A stretch of 64,000 bases of DNA from Hypomyces perniciosus (lineage: Eukaryota > Ascomycota > Sordariomycetes > Hypocreales > Hypocreaceae): contig SPDT01000013.1 in the NCBI GenBank assembly GCA_008477525.1, forward strand, positions 729,501-793,500, written 5' to 3'. Below are positions 50,398-61,326 of this stretch, piece after piece. How positions within the stretch are numbered: position 1 is the first letter of the stretch; each line of letters begins with the position of its first letter. The translations under genes and the position numbers were made by a program. The notes below the pieces were generated by a model. That model had not been told where the DNA came from. It saw nothing but the letters and a program-made list of their open reading frames with translations, and made no database searches.

Positions 50398-51654
50398 CTT
50401 TATTATATTAATTATTATCTCGATTTAATCTTTTAAGTCTTTAATTATTATATAATAATTTACTTACTTTTAATTATTTAAGCTATATCTTTTAGCCAGG
50501 TCTTAAAGTACCTTTATAGTTAAGTTTATACCTTAATAATAGTTAAAACTAGCTATACTTTATATATATATTAAATTATCTTTAAGTTAAGTTTTTCTAT
50601 TATAGCCCTTTTAAAAATACACTTAAAGCCTTTCTAATATATACTTAAAGAACTGCTTTTTTTAATTTTTTACTTCCTTTTACTATCTTTATTAATCTTT
50701 TAATTTAATAATTAATTAAAGAAGTTATATAGTAGTATTAAAGAGTTAAATTTAAAAATAAACTTAAAGTATTTTTAAAGGTTATACTTTAAAATATTAT
50801 AATACTTAAAGCTTAAAGAAATATATATATTAATAATTAAAAACAAACAAAGAAATTATATAACAGGTTATATATTAATACTATTACTTTTTATATATAT
50901 TTACAAGTAATAGGCTATTATTATTATAGTTTTATATTTTATAAGTATCTTTATTAAACTCTTTAATTGCCTGCTAGTAATATATGAATAAATAAATATT
51001 ACTGCTAAAAAGGTAGCTTTAACCTTTAATATTAATATTAATATTACTATCTTTATTATTAAAGTATAAATGCTTAATATCTATTGCCTTTATTTTGAGG
51101 CTTAAAATATTAGCCTGGCTTTAGTTAAAGATATTATTATTATCTTCCTTTTTAGGTAAATATAATGCATTTAAATGATATAGGTTATTAAAATAATACT
51201 TTCAGTGCACTGTAGTTAAAGTTTTCTGGTGCTTATTAAACAGGGTAATGTATTTTGTAAGTAGGTATAGCAGTAAGATAAAATATAATTTGGAATAGAG
51301 GGATAAATAAGCTTAAAGTAGAGCGAGTGACCGTTAAGTATAGCCTGTGTAATACTGCCATTTTTGGTGGTTTATAGCCCCTCGTCGCTAAGGGTAGCGA
51401 AAAGAGGTTTCCGGATACGCGCACATTTAAGCTCTATCCTTGTATTGGCCATGGAGCTGCCGAATATGGTACCTGTTGGGTATATGGCGGTATAGAAGGG
51501 GGTAACTGGGCCGATAGGACTAATTGCTGGCCTTAAAGCAGCGCTGGATTCCTGGCAAAACGACTATTACCTTAAACGGCAGAAACCATTAAAATAGGCA
51601 GTAGAGTTGCTGTTTTATTGTTTAAGGTAGTATAATACTATAAAGAAGGAATAT
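50398..51654. other. Spacer between element A and copy B with a partly non-RIPed segment
   Basis: 50,398-51,180 is RIP-decayed with no motif. 51,190-51,640 has balanced composition. From ATG at 51,452 a + strand frame MELPNMVPVGYMAV reads on with only TAG stops at what could be CAG/TGG codons, through AALDSWQNDYYLKRQKPLK. A short inverted repeat, TTACCTTAAAC / GTTTAAGGTAG, lies at about 51,569-51,631. The family is unknown; it may be a fragment of a gene or of a repeat seen nowhere else in the window. Confidence 0.35.
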
Positions 51655-54600
51655 AAAGCTTTACTTTAAGCCTTTAAAAGGCTATATACTTAGATATATA
51701 AACTTCTATTTATATTAGAAATATATATTAAAGTAATTATTTATTAAATAAACAATAAAAATTAATAATATCCTTACTAAATATATAACTTAGTAAATTA
51801 ATTATATCTTTTTTTTTAACTTTACTATTAAATATATCCTTAAAAAAGAGAATGTTATAATAAATACTTTATTTTATAAACTAGTAACTATTATAAATAA
51901 AGTGAAATTAAAGATAAAACAGGATTTAAAAGATGTTATAAATATATATTTAAATATAATTTTATTTATACTATAAAAAGAGGAGTATAATACAAGCTTT
52001 TAATAAATAGCGCAATACCCTTAAATAATATAGAGATTATTTAATCTTTCAGCTATAGATTTTTAGCAATTTAAAATTAAAGCAAAAAGGTTTTTTATAA
52101 AAGATAGGAAATTATAGATAAAGCTAATAAAATACTGCTATTAGTTTACTTTTATCTTTAATAGTTTAATTAAAAAGAAAACAGCTATTTAATAATATTA
52201 TATAGAAATAGGTTATAAAAAATAAAAAGTAATTTTTTAGTTTTTAAAAAAAAGATATTAATAACTATAGATATAAAATAATATATATAAAGCAGTTATA
52301 GTATATTTTTAATATTAAAGCTTTAACTTATATTATCTTAAAAAATCAATTATAGTAATAAAACTAACTAGGCTTATAAAAAAGGTTTATTTTAATATAT
52401 AATATATCTTAAATCACTCTAGATATATTTATCTACTTAATGGAAAATATAACTTTTATAAATAAATAAAAGTAAAACCTATATTTACCTTATTATTTAT
52501 AAAAATAATAAAGTTTATATCTAAATAGATATGTTAATTTAGAATAATAGGTTAAGCTATTATAGATAAAGGATTTAAAATAAAGAAGATACTTTTAAAA
52601 GTATTAATTAATTTAAAAGTTAAAATTATTTAAATATTAAGATATAATTTTAAAGCTAATATTGCAGTAAAGGTTAATTATTAAAGCTTAATATTAGTAT
52701 TAATAAAAATAGTTAAACTTAATAAAACATAGTTGTAGAATTTAAATAAAGCTATTATAGCTAATAGGTATGTAGTAAAGAGTTTAATAAAATACTCTAT
52801 ATTTTACCTATTATTTAAGTAAAACCCGATTTTTCCTTTAAAAGTAAAATTATTTATTTAGCGGTTAATTAATTAAAATCGAGTCTATATAATAAAAGAT
52901 TAATTAATAGTATATATCTAGATATTAAAAAAAAGAGAAAAATATTAAAATAGCCTAAAAGAAAATAACTGCATTTTGTTAAATATTAAATAAAAGTAGA
53001 AACGCTAATAATTAATATTTACTATAAAAAATAACTAAACTACTCTTTTTTAATAACTTTATTTTAGTTTATAATATAAAATGCTAAAAAGACCTTTTAA
53101 AAATATAAAATTAAAGATATATTAGTTAAGTTGATTTAAAATTAAATTTTAATTTAAAGTACTAAAAGTATATAAATTAAAGATATTAAATAAAATTGTA
53201 TTTAATAAGATGCATTGAAATAAATATTTAAAGAAGTTTATAAAAAATAGATTTAATTAATAAACAGCTAAAAATAATAAAAAGACTTTTAGATATAAAA
53301 GCTTAAAGGTAAACAAAGATTTATTTAAAGATAAAGCAGTTAATAAAGCAATAATTAAAGTTATTAATAATTAAAAGCTTAAAAAGTTTAATAGTAACTT
53401 TTTGACTATTAAAAGAATATATAGTTAATAAAATTAAATAGTTTAGTTAAAGATTAGGGTATATATATATATATTGAAGGAATAAAAGATATTTTAATTA
53501 AAATATAATCCCTTACAATACTTTAAAGTAGCTATTCTTAAAATAAACTAAATCAATTAAAATAATTACCTTTATATAAAGGATATATAAGTGAGAATAA
53601 GCTGTAATATTTTAAAGATAATTATTAAGTGGTGTTTTTAAAGGGGAAGAGATAACTGTTAATTAAAGTTTATTGCCTTGCCTATAAAAAGTATAATTTA
53701 AGTATATTATAAAAAGAAGTATAAGATTAAATAATTTATTAATTACTTTACTTTATTAATTATTTATTTTTTAATAGTAAAAGCTAAAATAAACTTTTAA
53801 ACCTATTAAATTACTTAACTTTTTATTTTTTTATTTCCTTTAAAATAAACAAACTCTTTTATAAAATAAAAGGCTATTAAAGGATTAACATAGCTATAGA
53901 TTATTAGTTTAATAACAGTAAATATCTGATTTTTTGAAAAAAAAGTAATAGCTATACTTTAATTACTTCGTTAAGGCTAATAGCTAGAAAAGTATGATGA
54001 AATATAAAGAAAGGCTTTAAATTAAAAGCAATTTAAATAGTCTTTTTAGTAAGAACCTAAAATAAAAATATAGTTATAATAGAGGAATAAAATATATTTT
54101 TAATAGTAGGAATAATAATAAAGTAAATTTAAAGGCACATTTAATAGAATTAAAGATTATACTATGTATAAAATAATATAAATAAGGCTTTAATATACTT
54201 TATTTGCTTAAAGAAAGTATAAAAGAATTAGCTATAAATATATAAAATCTCTGCCAGGATATAAATAGGCTTAAAGAGCTTTCCTTTAATAGTATATATA
54301 ATATTTTAAAAATATAACTAAAAACCTTTAAAGATATAGCACTAAAAGTATTTTTTAAAGCTATAACTTTTTATAAATAATAATAGAGATAAAGATAATA
54401 TAAATAAAAGGGAAAAAGCAATCGTTAAATAAATTAGTAAATTTAACTAATTAATATTAATATTACTTATAATTTAAATAGTAAAATGCTTTTAAACCTA
54501 AATAAAGTTAAAATAAAGATATTAATTAGATAATATTTATTTCTTAAAGCTTTATTTAAAGTAAATAGTTAAATAAAGAAATAAAATTAAATTTAGCCTT

Positions 54601-55696
54601 TTTAAAATAAAGACATCTTATTACAGGTTTTCTTACTTATAATAGGTACATTAATAAAGTTAACTATATTAAATAACTAATAATAAGCTTTTTTAATAGG
54701 ATCTTTTATAATTCAATAATAATTATAAAAGGATTAAAAAGAAAAAAAGAGGGAGAAAGGAAATAAAAAAAGTAAATTGCATAGGCTACTTTAAAAGAAT
54801 AGTAATTTATATATAATAAAAAAACTACTTTTATACACTAAACCATATATTTATATTTATACAAAAATAAAAATAATATTGCCTTTTATCTCTTTTTTTT
54901 CTTTTTACCCACTTAAATATAATTTTAACTTACTATAATTAAAGTATTATTATTACTTTTAACCCTACTTTAAATTATTTAATTATATTTATCCTTCTCT
55001 TTTATTGTAATATCCTATTTAAAGACAGAGTTTTACTCTTTTACTTTATTCTTTTAGCCTATAAAAAATAAACTAAAAACTTTACTCTTTTACTATATTA
55101 ATTAAGTATCTTTAAGTTACGCTAAAAACTTCTTAAAGTTAAATAACTAAAAGCTTAGTATTAATTCTATTACTAGTTAATATAATTATTAACTATTATA
55201 AATCTACCTGTGACTTAATTAATATATTAATAGTTATCTATAACTATTTATTAAAATAATAATTTACTTAAATAATATTTATTATAATAATTTTATATAA
55301 ATATCTAACCTTAAAGTAAATAAATAATACTTTTATATTAAAAATATTTATAATGTTTTATATAATTATATATATAAAGAATAAATATTAAACTTTACTT
55401 TAAAGGCAATATTTTATATAGTAGTAAAAGGATTAATAATTATTAAAGCGGCCTAAGCTAAAATTATAATATATTAAAATATATTTAAAGGTACCTTTGC
55501 CTTTAATTAAATATTACTTTAAGCTTTTAGTATCTTTAATAGACTATAAAATTTCTCATACTTTATTAAAAAGAAACTTTTTTACAAAATTAATTTATTT
55601 CCTAAAGTATTAGTATATTTATATTTTTAATAAATACAGGTAAATACCTTTACTATTTTAAATTTTATAGGTATAACTATAAGCGCTGCGTATAAT

Positions 55697-56103
55697 TTGT
55701 CGAGGGGGAATTGGCACTCCAAAACACACACACAACACACACACACACCCACACACAACGACTGGTATCGAGCGCGGGAACCGCGCTCCTGACAGAACCA
55801 CGAAGCGGCGATTGAGTAATGTAGGGGCTAAAAAGATACTGCGGATCATTTGATCATGATGCCGGCAGCCAAAAGCAACCAACGGTTACCTTCATACGCC
55901 TCAGCGACTGTGTTCTCACAGGTGGGGTTATGTGTTGAAGGGGGAAGAAGGTTGTTGTTTATTAAACTAGGTCTATCTGTATGTCTTTATACTCCCGTGC
56001 TTTCCTAATCCAGTAGCTGCTTAAATAAGCAGCCAACCTTTCTCGGGTAAGCTAACAAGAAAAAATGCTGGTGCGTTAGGCATGTCAGTTACCCCCGACA
56101 AAA
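55697..56103 (-). repeat. M3: non-RIPed M solo LTR inserted in copy B (407 bp)
   Basis: The only full M copy with intact C/G content, running on the minus strand from TTTTGTCGGGGGTAACTG to CCCCTCGACAA. It is flanked by TAAT/TAAC (55,693-55,696 and 56,104-56,107). Removing it and one duplication restores GCGTATAACAATTCC, which aligns base for base with element A at 48,400-48,420. It includes a (GT)n run and the palindrome-like CATGATCAAATGATC. Exactly 407 bp, like M1. Confidence 0.88.
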
Positions 56104-57425
56104 TAACAATTCCTTAACTTATAGGCCTATATAGTTAAAAAGCTAAATTCCCTTATTTATTTAGCTTTTCTATAATCCTATATATAAAATAACCTAAAGC
56201 TAATAAATATGGCTAAGCTTATTCTGGATTTAATAAACACTTTATAGATTTTTTAGTATTAAATTAAATTAATTAGCGGAACCTTTAAGTAGAGTCCTTA
56301 TCTTTTTTAACTTTAAAAAGTATAAAATAACTAACTTAAAGGGATTTAACTTTTACATTAAACTTAATATTAATATTTATAGCTTAAAAACTTAGTTAAC
56401 AGCTATATAAATATAGTTTAGGTTATATATTAATTTATAGTAGTAAATAAACTTACTATTATAAATCTTAAAATAAAAGTAAAAGATATTTCATTTTTTT
56501 AATTAAATATTATTTAATTATATTAAATTAAAGTTAATAGGCTTTTTTAAAAATAACTTATAAAAAGAATATAATAAAGATTAGCAGTTAATGCCTAGTT
56601 AACTTTAAAGTACTAGGAAATTATTTTATAAAAGAAAATAGGTTAATTTATTATAATAATTGTTTTTCTTAATAGCTAATTATCCCTTTACCTCTATATA
56701 ATTAAAAAAGGATTATAATGTTAATAGCTAATATATAAGGCGCAACTTCTTATGTTAACTATACTTATGTTTATAATTATACAGCTTAATTAATTATAAT
56801 AAAGGAAAAGAAAAGTATTTTCCTTTACTCTATAAATAATATTAATAGTACAGAAATAAAATAATACTGCTAGCCTAATAATATAAATAGTATCTTTTAT
56901 AAAAATAATAGTAGGACCTATAATTAAAAGTAAATTAATATACCTTTTTATAATATTATAATTAATAAGACCTTTATTAACTGCATTAGGTATTACTAAT
57001 AATACTAAAACTTTAAATATATACTGCAGTTTAACCTTATATACACTAATAAATAAATCGGCTGAAAATAATATCTAAAAGCAAGTTTATACATTTACTT
57101 AAATAATTGGAAACTTAATATAAAATAAATAGATAGCGGCTTAGAATATTGAATAATAAAAAAGAATTAATAAAAGGTAACTATTGAATTATAATAATTT
57201 TAAGAGGAAAAGAATAATTTAATATAAATTAAATGAAAAGGACTTAATAATATAAATAAGCAGTAATTCTATTTTTAATTCTTTCTCTTTAATATACTCT
57301 TTCTACTACTTTCCTATATTATTTATATTTTCTTTAAATCATATTATATTAATATTAAAGGATTATATAAAATTTGCATTTTATTAAAATTCACTTCTTC
57401 TATTTATAAATACTTATAAAAAGGG

Positions 57426-57830
57426 TTTTATTAAAGGTAATTAATATATTTAATATAGCTATATTCTTTTATTAACTTACTAAATAAAAGTTAACTGCTT
57501 ATTTAAACAGCTATTAGATTAAGAAAGCAAAAAAGTATAAAGATATATAAATGAACCTATTTCAATATAAACTAACCTTCTTCCTCTTTTAATATATAAC
57601 CCTACTTATAGCTTTATAGTCACTAAAGCCTATAAAAGTAACCGATAATTACTTTCAGTTACTAGCATTATAATTAAATAATCTGCAGTATCTTTTAATC
57701 CCTATATTATTTAATTGCGGTTTTATAGTTTTATTAGGAGCGCAGTTCCTGCGCTTAATATTAGTTATTGTATAGGTATATATGTATGTGTTTATATATG
57801 TACTTGGGAGTATTATTTCCCCCTCAATAA
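57426..57830 (+). repeat. M4: 3' LTR of copy B (405 bp)
   Basis: TTTTATTAAAGGTAATT to CCCCTCAATAA, heavily RIP-mutated and collinear with M1/M2. It directly abuts the fold-back repeat. Confidence 0.8.
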
Positions 57831-58306
57831 ACCCCCTTTTATATTTACTTAAACCTTTAAAAAGTAAAGACTTTTAGAGACTAATAAAGGAGATAAACCT
57901 ATATAGTCCCCCTTTAACTAAATTAAACTAATACTTTATAATAAAGATCTCTCTTTTATAAATTAAAACTTAATAAATAATACCCTTAAATTACTGGCTT
58001 TTAATATCCTATTTCCTAGATATAGATTTATATAACTAGTTTACTTAATAGACGCACATAATAAAATAAATAAATAAAAAGTAAATTAAATTAATTAATT
58101 ATATAAATCTATATGTAGGTAATAGGATATTAAAAGCTAGTAGCTTAAAACTACTATTCACTAAATTTTAATTTATAAAGGAAAAAGGGTTAATTATAAA
58201 ATATTAATTTAATTTAATTACAAGGGGACTATATAGGTTTATTTCCTTTACTAGTTTCTAAAAGTCTTTACTTCTTAAAGGTTTAAATAAATATAATAAG
58301 GGGGTT
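57830..58306. repeat. Fold-back (long inverted-repeat) element, about 477 bp
   Basis: Left arm 57,830-58,046 and right arm 58,079-58,306 are inverted copies. AACCCCCTTTTATATTTAC at the left matches the complement of the right end, GGGACTATATAGG pairs with its complement CCTATATAGTCCCC, and AGCTAGTAGC-flanking blocks also pair. The central loop is about 32 bp (58,047-58,078). It is RIP-mutated, with small asymmetries. It resembles a non-autonomous fold-back or long-TIR MITE. No clear target duplication is visible because the left end abuts LTR M4. Confidence 0.75.
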
Positions 58307-58559
58307 CCCTTAATAAAATATTTAGCAGGAAAATTTTAATTATCTTATACTTTATAAAATAACTTTATTCCTTTGATTTACTATACCTGTAGATAAATCT
58401 TATATTATATTTAAAGTATTTATAGTATTTTTAAAAATCACTATATTTAAACCTTTCTGCTAGTAATCTATATAAGATAAGGTATAAAAGTTTTAGTTTT
58501 AAAAGGGACTTTAAGGCTTTAAGTCTGTATTATTTATAGTAGTCTAGAACTTTATTGAG
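58307..58559. other. AT-rich decayed DNA
   Basis: Nothing recognised. It may be the downstream part of the LINE remnant to its right, read on the minus strand. Confidence 0.35.
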
Positions 58560-59030
58560 CCAGTTTTATTACTGTACTTCAGTAACCTTTTCTTTAATTT
58601 ATCTTTTAATATAGGTCATTATCGCTTAATTTTACAGGATAGCAGGGAAAGCAGGGAAAGCAGGGCTTTATTTAATAAACTAATCAGCTTATTTATTACC
58701 TATAATGTCCTTATATTTTAATACTTATAAGATATAGGTTATATAAAGGAGGATATTTTATATTAATTTCTAGAATTATATATACTCTTTATATAAAGGG
58801 GGGGGGTTTACTAAGCAGCCTATTAACTACTATTAAGTTATTAAAGAAAAAAAGGGCTTTTTAGATTAAGCGATCCTCTTTTATGCGTTTTGTTACTAGC
58901 TCTATTGCCTTTAAGGCGGCTTGTGCCTCGGCGTCGTACACTTCAGCGTTGCTTAGTGGCCGAAGTTCGTAGTTGCTCTTGCCTTGTGGTATTTAACTGC
59001 GCCCCAGCCCGAGTTTCCCTCGATCTGGGA
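58560..59030 (-). pseudogene. LINE RNase H fragment spanning a RIP boundary
   Basis: On the minus strand the right part (59,030-58,873) is clean: NAEVYDAEAQAALKAIELV is the E.fDAE..A...Al motif of LINE RNase H. The same frame continues left after one TAA into RIP-mutated DNA, where FFNNLIVVNRLLSKPP stands for the ..DN.Avv..L...P segment, followed by a Y.NI.....LISLLNKAL stretch in the GH..I.GNE.AD.LA.EAL position. Mutation density changes sharply at about 58,880. The right end is fused to LTR fragment M5. Confidence 0.6.
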
Positions 59031-59221
59031 TTGCCGAGGCGTATAGAGGTAACCGTTAATTGCTTTCAGCTGCTGGCATCATGATCAAATGATCCGCAGT
59101 ATCTTTTAGGCCCTATATTATCCAATTGCCGCTTCGTGGTTCTGTCAGGAGCGCGGTTCCCGCGCTCTATACCAGTCGTTGTGTGTGTGTGTGTTTGGGT
59201 GTGTCGTTTCCCCCTCGACAA
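59031..59221 (+). repeat. M5: truncated, non-RIPed M LTR (3' 191 bp)
   Basis: From GAGGCGTATAGAGGTAACCG to CCCCCTCGACAA, matching the complement of M3 with few differences and including CATGATCAAATGATCCGC and a (GT)n run. The 5' half is missing, joined directly to the LINE fragment. Confidence 0.82.
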
Positions 59222-59331
59222 AATGCCTTCCCGTTTCTTTTGCCTTCCAGTAACGCCGGAATGCGACGATCTGGAGAATGTATAATTAGCTTACGCCCCA
59301 TGTCATGTAAATAGCGGGAGATAAGGAAGAC

Positions 59332-60207
59332 TCAGCGTACGCAGTGGTTAAAGTGAAACTCCTTGTCCCATGGCACAATTATGTCGAGAGAGCCCAACCA
59401 GCTTGGCTGCATATATTTTCGCAGCTGTATAATCTCACGCAAGTGGGGGTATCTGGTGTAGTACCAGGTCTGATATCGCTCTTCGTCCTCGTCCCACAGC
59501 TCAGCAGGAATCATGGCTTGGTCGTCCATACGCACACGCCACTCCCCATGCCGATGTGGAGTATTGAGTGCCCACTCTGTAGCGTTGTGGTAAAATAGCC
59601 GCACTTGGTGTTTCGGACCGTGACTGCCTGGAGTGGGATAACGGATATACCCATCCTCTGGCCACGAAGTCTCCGTTCTCGGCATTCCGAAAGTTGCCAA
59701 GCCGAGGAGGATGGCGATTGTGAGAATGCTATGGAGCAGTGTGGGGAGTTGAAGCAGCTGCGAGGATTTGCGAGGGGCCTTAATGGAGTCAAGTTCTGTT
59801 TGAGACTCCAAGGGCATATACTTGCGCCTCGGTATCCGGAAGGGCCAAAGTGTATTCCTAATAACACCCTCGAGAATTTGGGCAGGCCCTACTCCATCTT
59901 TGGGCTCAATAAAAACAATGTAGCTCTGTGGTGACTTATCGTTGTCACTAATGGGCCCATGAAACACCAGAGCGCATGCCTGACCTGGTTGAGACACCGT
60001 AGTAGCAAAGGAAGCAAATGCTAGAGCTGCAGGATGGATACCCAGCTGGGCGTGTGCCTGTATCGTATCAACCCAAATTTTGAACAGGCCTGTATCACCC
60101 TCGCCAAGTTTAACATCAAGCTTCTCCTGGAGGTCGATGCTGCTGGCACAAATCCTGTTCAGTAGAGTCGCGTACTTGTTCAGGATGTAAGAATGAGCTT
60201 CCATCAT
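59332..60207 (-). CDS. Unknown 291-aa protein with one predicted membrane segment
   Basis: An intact single-exon frame in non-RIPed DNA with balanced codon use. The N-terminal half is mixed alpha/beta (residues 1-125). A basic stretch RIPRRKY lies at 124-130, and a hydrophobic segment LLQLPTLLHSILTIAILLGL at about 151-170 would span a membrane once. The C-terminal half is Trp/Tyr/His-rich, with a WRVRMDD...WDEDEERYQTWYYTRYPHLRE region and ends NHCVR. There is no signal peptide, so a tail of about 120 residues beyond the membrane segment would face the other side. I do not recognise the family. The ATG at 60,207 is preceded by non-coding sequence with in-frame stops. Neighbours are a LINE/LTR remnant downstream and a secreted-peptide gene upstream on the same strand. 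Confidence 0.6.
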   Translation of the reverse strand: MMEAHSYILNKYATLLNRICASSIDLQEKLDVKLGEGDTGLFKIWVDTIQAHAQLGIHPAALAFASFATTVSQPGQACALVFHGPISDNDKSPQSYIVFIEPKDGVGPAQILEGVIRNTLWPFRIPRRKYMPLESQTELDSIKAPRKSSQLLQLPTLLHSILTIAILLGLATFGMPRTETSWPEDGYIRYPTPGSHGPKHQVRLFYHNATEWALNTPHRHGEWRVRMDDQAMIPAELWDEDEERYQTWYYTRYPHLREIIQLRKYMQPSWLGSLDIIVPWDKEFHFNHCVR

Positions 60208-60764
60208 GAAGGATGGTACTCAATGATCTGTAGTTAAGACAAGCAATCAAACTGAGGGTAAAGACTGAAGAGATGGTGAAGAGAAGGAATATTAGCGATA
60301 AGTAAGATACGCCTTCTTTAAATAGGAATCAGTGCTCTCACCTTGTAGTTCAGCGGTGCCCCCACATCATCCTATGTGTTGTTGCGTAATGCACATGACC
60401 AGGGTAACTTGCTACTGTATAACACAGTAGGTCTACACTATCGCCATAGCGGTTAACTTGACATTTGTAAAGCTGACCAAAAATCTTCTTAGATGTAAGA
60501 TGTCACACAGTGAGTCATTAAAATGAGTTTAGAAGGGCGAGTCTCAACGCGGTTTTACGGCAGCCAACTCAATAACAGCTAGTATTACGTTTATACGAGT
60601 ATCGTAGGTTTTTTGAAGACATGTTTAATTCGTAACTAGTTGTAGCTTACAAACATAATATTTGCCAGACACATGCCTTCATTTTAGACACCAGTACCTC
60701 TCCACCATCCCTGCATGGTTCTCACAACGCCGTTGTCAGAACGGGCCTAGTTACCATCACCGAT
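60208..60764. other. Intergenic DNA of island 2
   Basis: Non-RIPed. It contains TGAGTCA (60,511-60,517), a Gcn4/CpcA-type core, and would include the promoter of the 291-aa gene and the 3' UTR of the peptide gene. No ORF of interest. Confidence 0.4.
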
Positions 60765-60967
60765 TTATGGCCCTTTCCAGAAAGCAATAGGAGAGTTGGG
60801 GACTGTGTATGTGAGTAAGGCACTCAAGGAAATTGTACAGATTCCTACTCACGAGTGACTGGTCCCTGACGCTTCTCAAGATCCTCAAGCTTGACAACCG
60901 GGGGCATAACAAGAGCGTTGGCAACGCCAACGGGGCCAATGAGAGCCAGAGTTTTGAGGAGTTGCAT
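60765..60967 (-). CDS. Two-exon secreted peptide precursor (50 aa) with one Kex2 site
   Basis: Exon 1 (60,853-60,967) encodes MQLLKTLALIGPVGVANA, a typical signal peptide with an ANA cleavage site after residue 18. A short pro-segment of about 12 residues (LVMPPVVKLEDL) follows, then EKR, a Kex2 dibasic site at 32-33. A 50-bp intron (60,803-60,852) has donor GTGAGT, branch-like CTCAC and acceptor CAG. Exon 2 (60,765-60,802) completes the frame to TAA. The predicted mature peptide is QGPVTLPNSPIAFWKGP (17 residues, no cysteine, N-terminal Gln that could cyclise). Upstream, the C/A-rich ATCCAAACAAACACATAA leader is typical of fungal 5' UTRs. Without splicing the frame would stop eight bases into the intron. 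Kexin-processed fungal precursors include pheromones and RiPP precursors, but neither a CAAX box nor repeats are present. Function unknown. Confidence 0.65.
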
Positions 60968-61326
60968 GATGCCGGAATCAGGGTTTGTTATTTTTATGTG
61001 TTTGTTTGGATGAGACTTATAGATTGACTTGAGTGATGAGATGTGAAGACAAAGTGATCTGGCAATACGGGTTATACAGCCCCTTCTTATAGTTTACTCG
61101 GCTGCCACATAGGTACTGAGAGGAACCTCGGTTGATGCCTGACTGAGAAGAGATAAAAACATCTATGTGGATTCATGGTTTAACCCAAACATCCAACACG
61201 AGCTGCAAGTCTGACAGGTGAGAGCGTCTGCACGCCCTGCCAGGGTTCAGTGATAATAACTCAGAACACCCCACTACCCATACTCCTCACCCTCACCCCG
61301 GACTTGTTGATCAAAGGCAGAAGACG
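60968..61326. other. Promoter region of the peptide gene and 3' flank of the M3 pseudogene
   Basis: Non-RIPed, 360 bp between two minus-strand units. A TATAAGTC element (minus strand, about 61,014-61,021) lies about 50 bp upstream of the peptide ATG and may act as a TATA box. Nothing else is recognised. Confidence 0.4.

Larger units (their letters stand above)
51655..57830 (+). mobile_element. Copy B: 5'-truncated second copy of element A
   Basis: Collinear with 44,698-50,393 of element A from GGAATATAAAGCTTTAC onward, including the RNase H end, integrase and 3' extension, and ending in LTR M4. The junction at about 51,650 is abrupt and shows no LTR. Compared with A it lacks about 240 bp near 57,020, a gap bounded by short similar sequences. 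It contains the inserted solo LTR M3. More TAG/TAA than in A, so it is at least as heavily RIPed. Confidence 0.8.

Noticed and set aside
55658..55882. 74-codon minus-strand ORF
   Set aside because: Spans the end of solo LTR M3 and its host; the reading depends on the GT/AC repeat.
55697..56103. M repeat as a TIR/MITE DNA transposon because its ends are inverted (TTTTGTCG/CGACAA)
   Set aside because: Two M copies lie as direct repeats at both ends of a Gypsy element, next to a purine tract and inside a target duplication, which is the arrangement of LTRs.
60757..60939. 60-codon minus-strand ORF overlapping the peptide gene
   Set aside because: Different frame, crosses the predicted intron, and has no signal peptide logic; the spliced model explains the region better.
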